Under the pieces are notes generated by a model. It was not told the origin of the DNA, made no database searches, and saw only the letters and a list, made by a program, of their open reading frames with translations. From Alphaproteobacteria bacterium (GTDB taxonomy: Bacteria; Pseudomonadota; Alphaproteobacteria; Reyranellales; Reyranellaceae), in assembly GCA_017307275.1 (NCBI GenBank), contig JAFKFK010000017.1, positions 62,001-126,000 on the forward strand: a DNA stretch of 64,000 bases, in the 5' to 3' direction. The translations under genes were made by a program, and so were the position numbers. Each line of letters opens with the position of its first letter. Within the stretch, counting starts at the first letter, position 1. This document shows positions 56,565-64,000 of this stretch, in pieces.

Positions 56565-57479
56565 CTAGTCACTCGTGCGATGCGGATCGAGCGGCTGGAA
56601 TTCGGACAGCAGCCAGCGCCGGAAGGCCACGACCTCCGGCCGCTTCATCGTGTCGGGCAGGCCCACGAACCAGTACCCCGTCTTGGCGACGACGACGGGA
56701 TCGCAGAATCTGACGAGCTTGCCGGCGTCGAGTTCGGAGCGGGCAAAGGGCAGCCGGCCGATCGCGACGCCCAGGCCGCGGCAGGCGGCATCGAGGGCCA
56801 TGTCGATCGTGTCCACCGTCAAGCTGCGCTGCGCGTCGATGGTGCCAAGGCCGCTGCCGCGCACCCATGCCGCCCAATCGTCGGAGGCGCTGGTCAGATG
56901 AATGAGCGGCGCTGCACGCAGGCGCGCCACGGGATCGGCGATCCTGGCGAGCGACTTCAAAAAGTCGGGCGAGCAGACGGGCACGAGTTCTTCCGAGAGG
57001 AGGAGGGTCGCTTCGAGATCGGGCCAGTTGCCGGTGCCCATGCGAATGGCGAGATCGACGCCATCGTTGGGAAAGTCGACCTGCCGGTGATTGGTGTCGA
57101 TGGCGATGCTGATGTCGGCGTGCAGTCGGCGGAAGGCCGCCAATCGCGGCAGCAGCAGGCGGCTTCCGAAGGCGGGCGCGACGCTGAGGGACAAGCCGCG
57201 TCGTGCCGGCCGTCCGGGCACGCGTTCGCTGGCGGTAGCCAGAAGCGCCAATGCCTGACGGATAGAAGGCAAGTAGGCTTCGCCGGCCTCCGTCAATGTC
57301 AGCCGCTTCGTACCGCGAACGAAGAGGGGAACGCCCAGCCACTCCTCAAGCGATTGAACGCCCTTGCTGATGGCGCTGGGCGTCACCGCGAGCTCTACCG
57401 ACGCCAGCTTGAAGCTCTGGAGGCGGCCGGCGGCTTCGAACAAGCGCAAGGTGCTGAGAGGCGGGAGTCGGAGGGCCAT
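56565..57479 (-). CDS. LysR-family transcriptional regulator (GcvA-like)
   Basis: A 304-residue regulator. The N-terminal helix-turn-helix reads LRLFEAAGRLQSFKLASVELAVTPSAISKGVQSLEEWLG, and LFVRGTKRLTLTEAGEAYLP is the usual linker start. The C-terminal two-lobed effector domain begins LSLSVAPAFGSRLLLPRLAAF and matches the GcvA/AmpR-like group. It lies upstream of the MFS gene on the same strand, 82 bases apart, so control of that transporter is likely but inferred. Confidence 0.9.
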   Translation of the reverse strand: MALRLPPLSTLRLFEAAGRLQSFKLASVELAVTPSAISKGVQSLEEWLGVPLFVRGTKRLTLTEAGEAYLPSIRQALALLATASERVPGRPARRGLSLSVAPAFGSRLLLPRLAAFRRLHADISIAIDTNHRQVDFPNDGVDLAIRMGTGNWPDLEATLLLSEELVPVCSPDFLKSLARIADPVARLRAAPLIHLTSASDDWAAWVRGSGLGTIDAQRSLTVDTIDMALDAACRGLGVAIGRLPFARSELDAGKLVRFCDPVVVAKTGYWFVGLPDTMKRPEVVAFRRWLLSEFQPLDPHRTSD

Positions 57480-57567
57480 GGGGCGACAGTAGCAAGTGCC
57501 CGACAGTCCTACGCAGGGGTGAGTCGATGAAATCTGCTCATCCCTGGATGAGCGGCACTACGGCGGG

Positions 57568-59613
57568 TCAGCGCCTTTCGATGCGCACCGTCACTGCGCT
57601 GGAGCGGCCGGCTTCGTCGACCACGGCGAGACGGACAAGGCCCGCGCCATCGGGTACCCATCGCGTGCCGTCGAGGGGCCGTCCATCGACCAGCCAGCGC
57701 AACTTGCCCTGGCCGCCGAGCGCGTTCAGCGACACGGCCTCGCGCGCCGCCACCTCGATGCGGGCATCGGCCGGCGGATAGGCGATGCGCGGGCCGCCAT
57801 TCGCATCGGTCGTCGGCCCCAGCGTGCGCATGCGCGGCGGCAGCTCGCGATAGGAGGCGACCTTGATCGTGTCGATCGGCGCGGGGCGGGCGCGATTGTC
57901 CTCGCCGGGCAGGCGGCCGAACGCCTTGAACAGGATGGGCAATGCCGAGAGGCGGCCGAGCTGGCCGGGCCGCGGCGTGCCGTCGGCGTGGCCGACCCAG
58001 ACCACGACCGTCCAGTTGGCGCTGTAGCCCGCGGCCCAGGCGTCGCGATAGCCGGCGGACGTTCCCGTCTTGAAGGCGATGCGGCGATCACGCAGCGCGA
58101 CGGGCAGGGAGGCGAAGCCTTCCGGCAGCGGCGCGTCGGCCAGCACATCGCCGACATACCAGGTGGCGGCAGAACCCAGCAGTTTCACCGGCACCGGCTT
58201 GGGTTGATCGCGCCTGATCTGCGGGAGCGCGAAGCGGCCTTCGTTGGCGAGGCCCATGTAGAGGCCCGCCATTTCGAGCGGAGACACCGTTGCGCTGCCG
58301 AGCGCAACGCCCAGCGAGTTGCCGGTATCGCCCGGTGGCAGGCCCGGCTGCACGCCGGCCTGACGCAAGGTCGAGAGGAACCGCAATGGCCCGACTTTCT
58401 CGAGCGCCAGCACCGCTGGGACGTTCAAGGATTGTTGCAGGGCGCGACGCACGCTGACGGCACCCTGATGGTCACGGTCGAAGTTGCGCGGCAGCCAATC
58501 GCGGAAGCGCACCGGCACGTCTTCGACCAGCGTGTCGGGGTGTAGGGCGCGGTCGTCGAAGGCCATGGCGTAAATCAGCGGCTTCAGCGCCGACCCCGGC
58601 GAGCGACGCGCGCGCACGAGATCGACCTGTCCGGCGCGGCCGAAGAAATCGTCGCCGCCCAGCCAGGCCACGACCGTGCCGGTGCGATTGTCGATCGCCA
58701 GCATCGCAACCTGGGCCTTGTCGGTGAACTGGCCGCGCTCGTCGCGCAGGAGCTGTGCCAGCGTGGATTGCAGCTCGTAGCGCAAGGTCGTCGGAACGAC
58801 CGTGCCCGGCGACTGGCCGGCAAGCCAGGCCGACAGATGCGGCGCCTGCATCGGCAGGTTGAGCCGCCGGTCGGGCGAGGGCCGGCTGATGGCCATCTCG
58901 AACTGCGGCCGGTCGATCACGCTGTGTTCCAACCCACGCTCCAGCACGCGGTCGCGGGCGCTCTGCGCCAATGCTGGCGCGCGGTCGGGGCGGCGGCGCT
59001 CCGGCGATTGGGGGATGGCGACGAGGAGGGCTGCTTCCGCGGCGCTGAGCTGGCGCGGCTCCTTGCCGAAATAGGCGAGCGACGCGGCGCGCACGCCTTC
59101 GAGGTTGCCGCCCATCGGGGCCAGCGTCAGATAGATCGCCAGCACCTCGCGCTTCGAGTAGCGCCATTCGAGCTGCAGGGCGCGCGCTGACTGGATCAAC
59201 TTGGTCGTGAAGCTGCGCGATCCCGGCCGCAGTCGAGGTTCGAGCAGGCGGGCAGCCTGCATGGAAAGCGTCGAGGCGCCGGAGACGACCCGGCCACGCT
59301 CGGCGAGCTGCTGGGCGGCGCGAACCGCCGCCAGCGGGTCGATGCCCCAGTGAAGGTCGAAGCGGCGATCCTCGTAGGCCTTGAGCAGCGAGAGATAGAG
59401 CGGATCAACGTCGTCGACCGAGGCCTTGAGCCGCCACTTGCCGTCTTCGGTCGTGAAGGCACGCAGCAGGCGGCCGTTGGCGTCGACCACCTCGGTCGAT
59501 CTGTCGAGATAGCGCTGGAGATCGGGCGGAAAGAGCCGGTCGAGCGTCAGCGCCGTCGCCGCCACGGTCGTGGCAGCAACGGCGAGGCTCGCAAGGAGGC
59601 CCTTCAGCTTCAC
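57568..59613 (-). CDS. pbpC: Penicillin-binding protein 1C
   Basis: A 681-residue bifunctional peptidoglycan synthase anchored by one N-terminal membrane segment (LLASLAVAATTVAATALTL). The glycosyltransferase (GT51) domain has the catalytic AYEDRRFDLHWGID and the STLSMQAARLL segment. The transpeptidase domain has SALK (nucleophile serine near residue 341), SLN, and KTGT near 513. A C-terminal penicillin-binding protein C domain follows. GTG start at 59613, 9 bases after the alpha-2-macroglobulin stop; the two form a well-known conserved pair. Confidence 0.94.
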   Translation of the reverse strand: MKLKGLLASLAVAATTVAATALTLDRLFPPDLQRYLDRSTEVVDANGRLLRAFTTEDGKWRLKASVDDVDPLYLSLLKAYEDRRFDLHWGIDPLAAVRAAQQLAERGRVVSGASTLSMQAARLLEPRLRPGSRSFTTKLIQSARALQLEWRYSKREVLAIYLTLAPMGGNLEGVRAASLAYFGKEPRQLSAAEAALLVAIPQSPERRRPDRAPALAQSARDRVLERGLEHSVIDRPQFEMAISRPSPDRRLNLPMQAPHLSAWLAGQSPGTVVPTTLRYELQSTLAQLLRDERGQFTDKAQVAMLAIDNRTGTVVAWLGGDDFFGRAGQVDLVRARRSPGSALKPLIYAMAFDDRALHPDTLVEDVPVRFRDWLPRNFDRDHQGAVSVRRALQQSLNVPAVLALEKVGPLRFLSTLRQAGVQPGLPPGDTGNSLGVALGSATVSPLEMAGLYMGLANEGRFALPQIRRDQPKPVPVKLLGSAATWYVGDVLADAPLPEGFASLPVALRDRRIAFKTGTSAGYRDAWAAGYSANWTVVVWVGHADGTPRPGQLGRLSALPILFKAFGRLPGEDNRARPAPIDTIKVASYRELPPRMRTLGPTTDANGGPRIAYPPADARIEVAAREAVSLNALGGQGKLRWLVDGRPLDGTRWVPDGAGLVRLAVVDEAGRSSAVTVRIERR

Positions 59614-59622
59614 GGCGCCGTC

Positions 59623-62600
59623 CTAGCGTGCGGCCGGCGCGATGGTGACGCTGCCCATGGCAGTCCGGCCAAAGACGCGCGGGGCGTACATGTCCGAAAT
59701 GTTGGCCGCGGGCAGGGCGAAGGTGCCGGGCGTTACCGCCCGCACGATGTAGGCGACATGGTAGGAGTTGCCGTGCTTCGGCGAACTGTCCCACCAGGTC
59801 CGGTAGGGCCGCGTGCCGAGGCTGATCGAGGCAAAGAAACGGTCGTCGCGGGCCTCGGCGATGCGGGTCTCGCTGAGCTCGGACAGGAAGGAGAAGGACT
59901 TCACCGTCTCCTCGTTCAGCACCGCTTCGATCTCGAAACCGGCCGGCAGCAGATCGAGCAGCGCGACCTCGTGATAGCCGCCTTCGAGGTTGCGGCCGCT
60001 GATCGAGACGATCAGCCGGTCGTTCTGGCGCACGCTATTGAGCCGGGCAGGCTCGCCGCCCAGCGTGTAGTAGCGCCGCTCGACGCTCAGGCCCTGAGTC
60101 GCCGCCGGCTGCGGATCGAGCGGCACGCCGCGCGCCGTCACCTGCATCCAGATCGGCCGCTCGCCGTCGTTCTTCAGGCGAAGGCCGCGCGCGATCGTGG
60201 CGGCGTCGGGGTTGATCACCACCGGCTCCGCCGCAGCCTTCTTGGCCTCGCCATCGACCGAGTATGCGAGTTCGCCACCGGCGCTCATCGCGCGGGCAGC
60301 CAGCACCAGCCAAGCCTGTTCCTGTGTGGTGGTGTAGTCGATGCGCGACGCCATGCGCTCGCCGACCAGGCTCGTCACTTCGGTCAGCGCCTCGCGACCG
60401 CCGGCCTCGACGGCGAGCGTCAGCAGCGCGGCACGGTTGCGCAGCGGCGAGCCGTAATAGTCGGAGGGATCGCGCTCGTCGATGTGCTGACGGGCCATCG
60501 TGAAGGCGAGGCGGGCGCGGCCCGGTTCGCCGACCTGGTTCAACGCTGCGGCCAGCATCGCCCAGCCGAGGCCGCCCCTCATTTCGGCGGCCTTCGTGTC
60601 CTGGAAGTAGCGAAGCCTCCCGGGATCGGCGAGGCCCGACTTGGCCAGCACGTACCAGGCATAGGCCTGGGCGTTGGGCGAGAACTTGTCGGCGTTGCGG
60701 TTCAGCCAGGTGAGGCCACGCTGCAGCGACACGGCGGGCACCGCCATCTGCTGCTGGTTGGCGCGTACCAGGAAGTCGAGCACGTAGGCCTGCAGCCACT
60801 CCGCTGCCGGCGTCGCCTGCGGCCCCCACATACCGAACGAGCCGTCGATGATCTGCATGTCGACGATGCGGTAGATCGCGTCCTGCACGCGGTCGGAGAT
60901 GCGCGGATCGGCAGGCCCGTAACCCAGCAGCGCCACGTTGTTGTAGTAGAGCAGCGGCAGGGCGCGGCTGGTGGTCTGCTCGACGCAGCCGAAGGGATAC
61001 TTGTCGAGCGCGCGCAGCAGGGCCGCCACGTCGATGCCCGGGATGCGGGTGAGCGATGTGCTGACCTGTGCCGTTCCCGGCGCGAAAGTCGCCGTGACGT
61101 TCCGGTCGAGCGTCAGTTCGCGGCCCGGCTGGAGCTGCGAGACCGTGTCGACGGCGCTGGGCGTCTGCGCTGCCCGGACCTGGATTTCCCATTCGCGGCG
61201 CACCGCGAAGTTGCCGGGACCCTGGACCGCGACCGTCACCTTGCCAATGCCGGTATCGCCGGCCCGCAGGTTCCAGGTCATGAGCTCGCGCTGGTTGGCG
61301 GCGAGCCGCTTGGTCTCGCCGACGGGCCGCTCCAGCGAGACGGCACCGGTGGCTTCAAGGGTCAGGCGATAGTCGCCGGCCTGACCATCGACATTGTGCA
61401 GCGACAAGGCCACCCGTCCTACGTCCTTCGGGGCGAGGAAGCGCGGCAGCACGACGTCGGCGGTGACGGCATCGCGCACGAATAGCCGCTGTTCGGACGA
61501 GCCGACGCGGGTCTTCTCGTAAGCGACCGCCATCAGGCGGAGCTGGCCCACGAAGTCGGGGATCTCGAGAGCGATCTTGGCTTCACCCTTGTCATCGAGC
61601 TTCACCGGGCCGCTGAACAGCGCCACCGTGCGCGTCGGCACGATGTCGAGGCCGCCGATATCACCGGAATCGCCGCCGACCCGGATCTGGCCGAGATCGT
61701 CGGCGCGCGTGTCGAGCAGACGGCCATAGTCGTCGCGCATGGCGATGCCGAGCTGACGCTTGCCGAAGTAGTAGTCGGCAGGTTTCGGCGTCTTGAAGCG
61801 CGTAAGCTGGAGGATGCCCTCGTCAACCGCAGCGAGGGTGACGAACGCCTCCTGCCCACCGGCGAGGTTGGAGACCTTGATCGGCACCTCGATACGCTGC
61901 CGCGGCGTCACCTTTTCCGGCGTGCCGATCTGAAGGGCGAGGGTACGCAGGCCGGGATCGAGTGCCAGCCAGGCCGTGCCGATGGCACGGGTCGGCGTGC
62001 GTTCCGCGGGCGCGGAGAGCGGCCGCCACGCCGTCACCAGAGCATAGGCGCCGGCGCCCCATTCGGCTTTTACCGGGATTTCGACCGTGACGCCGCCGGC
62101 GGGCACCTGCACCGACTGGGTCGAGACGATGCGGTCCGTGGCGATGGCGATCATCGCTTCGCCGGCAAACGGCGCGTCGATGCGCAGGCGCGCATTCTCG
62201 CCGGGCTTGTAGTTCTGCTTGTCGCTGGCGACGCGCAGCGTGTCGGGCGTCTCCTCGGCGTTGGTGCCGCCGTACCAGCCGACATAGAAGACGAGGCTGG
62301 TCGTCGTGTTCTTGTCGTTGTCGATCACCGTCAGGCGGTGCTCGCCCCAGCTCAGCCGCTGGGTAAGCCGCGTCGGCGCATCGGCCTTGAGCGTGATCTT
62401 GTCGGCCGTCACCAACCGGGTATTGGGCGTCGACTGCCAGCGCCAGCGACCATCCACCTGATACCACTGGTAGCCGTAGCGAATGCTCTCGATGCGATAC
62501 TCGACGTTCGGACGCGCGATCTGCTTGCCCGTGTCGTCGACCGCGACGATGTCGAACTCGTTGTCTACACCCTCACGCGAGTAGCGACCCTCGAAGGTGG

Positions 62601-64000
62601 GGCTGATGCCGATATAGGTGTCGCGCGAGCGGACGGGCACGGTCTTGTCGGCCTTGGTGGCGCGGCCGCCACCGGGCTCGAAGACGCGAACCTGGACCTG
62701 GGCGCGCAACGGGAGGACGGTGTCCTTGATCTGGTCGCCACCCCATTCGAGGCGCGACTTGCCGGCCTGGTCGGTTTCCGGGCCCTTCAGTTCGATGAAG
62801 GGCGGTTCGAACTTGGAGCGCTCCTCGTCCGGGCCAAATGTGTATTTGGCGAAGGCTGGGAAGGGCTGCGCATCGACCGTCACGCGCATGTCGGCCTCGA
62901 CCGCGAGGTCGGCCGCCGGCGCGCCGTAGAGGAAATCGGCCTGGACGTCGAAGGCATTGAGCCGGCCGGTACGCAGGATCTCGGCCTGCGAGGACACCTC
63001 GACCTTGAGCTTCTCCGGGACAAAATCCTCGACCGAGAACTCGACGCGGCCGACCGGCGCTGCCTTGGGATCGATGTGAGCCGCCGCCGACCAGCGGCCG
63101 CGCCGCGAAGATTTCGGCAGGTCGATGGTCTGATAGAGCGCGCCCGAGCCCTGCAGGGCATGGGTGAAGCGCGTGAACTCGCTGCCGTCCGGCCGCTTCA
63201 CGATCAGGGTGACCGGCATGTTGGCCAGCGCATTGCCGCTGTCGTCGCGGACCATGGTCATGAGCTGCACGGTCTCGCCGGGCCGGTAGACGCCGCGTTC
63301 GGTGTAGAGGAAGGCATCGACCGGGCCAGGCTGGGCACGGCCATCGACGCCGCGATCCGACAGATCGAATGCAGACTTGGTGAGTTCGAGGCGCGAGAAG
63401 TCCTTGCGGGCGGCATCCTGCGCCATGACGGCGACCGGCTCGGCGGCGCCGCGGCCCTTTAGCAGGCCCGCCGGGAAGGAGGCGCGGCCATCCTCCGCCG
63501 TGATGGCCTTGCCGAGCGGTTCGTTGCCGCGCGACAGCACCACGACTTCGACGCCGGCCATCGGCTGGGCGGTCTGCAGCGAGCGGGCAAAGACGTTCAG
63601 CCCGTCGTCGCCTGTGAAGCTCGTGAGGCCGATATCGGTATCGATTACCCACATGCCGGCGGCGACGCCGTCATTGTCCTCGTCGTCGTAGCTGCGGGCC
63701 GGTGGCTTGGCGGCATTCCAGACCACGACGAAATAGGCGCCGGGCTTCCAGTCCTTGACGGTCTCGCGGATCGGGAAGGCGGTCACGACGGCCTGGTTGG
63801 CCACGTTGCGCACTTCCATCGTGCCGCTCCACTGCTCGGCGCCATTGCTGCCGTTCAGCCAGCTCATCAGCGACCACGGTTCGGTGATCGGCTCCGATCC
63901 GGGGAAGCCGACATCGTAGTAGCGATCGGCGGAGAAGCGATCGATGCCGCGCTCGTTCACGCGATAGACCGAGATGGCGACCTTGGAGACGTTAATGCTG
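59623..64000 (-). CDS. Alpha-2-macroglobulin family protein (YfhM-like), N-terminal part outside the window
   Basis: At least 1,459 residues are visible; the frame stays open through the right edge (SINVSKVAISVYRVNER precedes the first GTG/ATG in view), so the start lies outside. The visible part has the repeated macroglobulin beta domains, a bait-like stretch, the alpha-2-macroglobulin signature domain, and the thioester motif GCVEQ (codons 60976-60990), followed by the helical thioester domain and a C-terminal receptor-like domain. Bacterial homologues are periplasmic lipoproteins thought to trap foreign proteases. Its partner PBP1C follows after 9 bases and may repair the wall at the site of attack. 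The lipoprotein signal cannot be checked here. Confidence 0.93.
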   Translation of the reverse strand, partial: SINVSKVAISVYRVNERGIDRFSADRYYDVGFPGSEPITEPWSLMSWLNGSNGAEQWSGTMEVRNVANQAVVTAFPIRETVKDWKPGAYFVVVWNAAKPPARSYDDEDNDGVAAGMWVIDTDIGLTSFTGDDGLNVFARSLQTAQPMAGVEVVVLSRGNEPLGKAITAEDGRASFPAGLLKGRGAAEPVAVMAQDAARKDFSRLELTKSAFDLSDRGVDGRAQPGPVDAFLYTERGVYRPGETVQLMTMVRDDSGNALANMPVTLIVKRPDGSEFTRFTHALQGSGALYQTIDLPKSSRRGRWSAAAHIDPKAAPVGRVEFSVEDFVPEKLKVEVSSQAEILRTGRLNAFDVQADFLYGAPAADLAVEADMRVTVDAQPFPAFAKYTFGPDEERSKFEPPFIELKGPETDQAGKSRLEWGGDQIKDTVLPLRAQVQVRVFEPGGGRATKADKTVPVRSRDTYIGISPTFEGRYSREGVDNEFDIVAVDDTGKQIARPNVEYRIESIRYGYQWYQVDGRWRWQSTPNTRLVTADKITLKADAPTRLTQRLSWGEHRLTVIDNDKNTTTSLVFYVGWYGGTNAEETPDTLRVASDKQNYKPGENARLRIDAPFAGEAMIAIATDRIVSTQSVQVPAGGVTVEIPVKAEWGAGAYALVTAWRPLSAPAERTPTRAIGTAWLALDPGLRTLALQIGTPEKVTPRQRIEVPIKVSNLAGGQEAFVTLAAVDEGILQLTRFKTPKPADYYFGKRQLGIAMRDDYGRLLDTRADDLGQIRVGGDSGDIGGLDIVPTRTVALFSGPVKLDDKGEAKIALEIPDFVGQLRLMAVAYEKTRVGSSEQRLFVRDAVTADVVLPRFLAPKDVGRVALSLHNVDGQAGDYRLTLEATGAVSLERPVGETKRLAANQRELMTWNLRAGDTGIGKVTVAVQGPGNFAVRREWEIQVRAAQTPSAVDTVSQLQPGRELTLDRNVTATFAPGTAQVSTSLTRIPGIDVAALLRALDKYPFGCVEQTTSRALPLLYYNNVALLGYGPADPRISDRVQDAIYRIVDMQIIDGSFGMWGPQATPAAEWLQAYVLDFLVRANQQQMAVPAVSLQRGLTWLNRNADKFSPNAQAYAWYVLAKSGLADPGRLRYFQDTKAAEMRGGLGWAMLAAALNQVGEPGRARLAFTMARQHIDERDPSDYYGSPLRNRAALLTLAVEAGGREALTEVTSLVGERMASRIDYTTTQEQAWLVLAARAMSAGGELAYSVDGEAKKAAAEPVVINPDAATIARGLRLKNDGERPIWMQVTARGVPLDPQPAATQGLSVERRYYTLGGEPARLNSVRQNDRLIVSISGRNLEGGYHEVALLDLLPAGFEIEAVLNEETVKSFSFLSELSETRIAEARDDRFFASISLGTRPYRTWWDSSPKHGNSYHVAYIVRAVTPGTFALPAANISDMYAPRVFGRTAMGSVTIAPAAR

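Noticed and set aside
1..64000. Mobile elements, prophage or integron structures
   Set aside because: No transposase, integrase or terminal inverted repeats were seen, and gene spacing and style are uniform outside the autotransporter.

Overview
The window reads as chromosome of a high-GC alphaproteobacterium, probably a soil or water heterotroph of the Rhodospirillales/Hyphomicrobiales kind. This rests on gene content: an IalB-family protein, dapA followed by smpB, a full 3-methylcrotonyl-CoA carboxylase set, many ABC transporter parts, and short or overlapping gene junctions (GTGA/ATGA). The placement is inferred; there is no rRNA or marker alignment behind it. I see no tRNA, rRNA, insertion sequence, phage gene or CRISPR array, and no gene-free stretch longer than about 170 bases.

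Layout. 1-2.9 kb: the end of a branched-chain amino acid-type ABC permease pair (livH, livM) translationally coupled to a GMC-family dehydrogenase. 2.9-5.6 kb (minus): a HAD dehalogenase, a threonine dehydratase-like PLP enzyme and a membrane-anchored nucleotide cyclase, joined by 4-base overlaps. 5.65-12.4 kb: a YdhR-like monooxygenase, an aldo/keto reductase, a soluble lytic transglycosylase (minus), dapA, smpB, an SDR and an acyl-CoA dehydrogenase. 12.5-18.5 kb: a TRAP solute-binding protein gene broken by one nonsense codon, then the leucine/isovalerate block mccB - enoyl-CoA hydratase - mccA - lipocalin-like protein. 18.5-22.6 kb (minus): a uracil/xanthine permease, a DUF2189 membrane protein, a class IV aminotransferase and a GntR/FCD regulator. 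22.7-28.6 kb: a class III aminotransferase, a complete polyamine-type ABC importer and HMG-CoA lyase, divergent from the GntR gene across a perfect 14-bp palindrome. 28.6-32.1 kb: IalB protein, LysE exporter, GlxA-like AraC regulator and a winged-helix protein.

32.3-55.3 kb is one uninterrupted gene of about 23 kb encoding a giant autotransporter of about 7,650 residues. Its passenger consists of roughly 80 passenger-associated repeat modules. By reading I sorted them into five classes (A-E), arranged in zones, including a 192-bp tandem quadruplet and a three-copy higher-order block in which E modules sit exactly 660 bp from the block start in two copies, and 186 bp (one B module) less in the third. 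This is the standout locus.

55.3-64 kb (minus): an MFS transporter, a LysR regulator, penicillin-binding protein 1C and the start-truncated alpha-2-macroglobulin that usually accompanies it.

Functionally, the window holds import and breakdown of branched-chain amino acids and amines (liv, polyamine-type ABC, aminotransferases, mcc genes, mvaB), peptidoglycan turnover and envelope defence (Slt, PBP1C, alpha-2-macroglobulin), and one very large surface adhesin.
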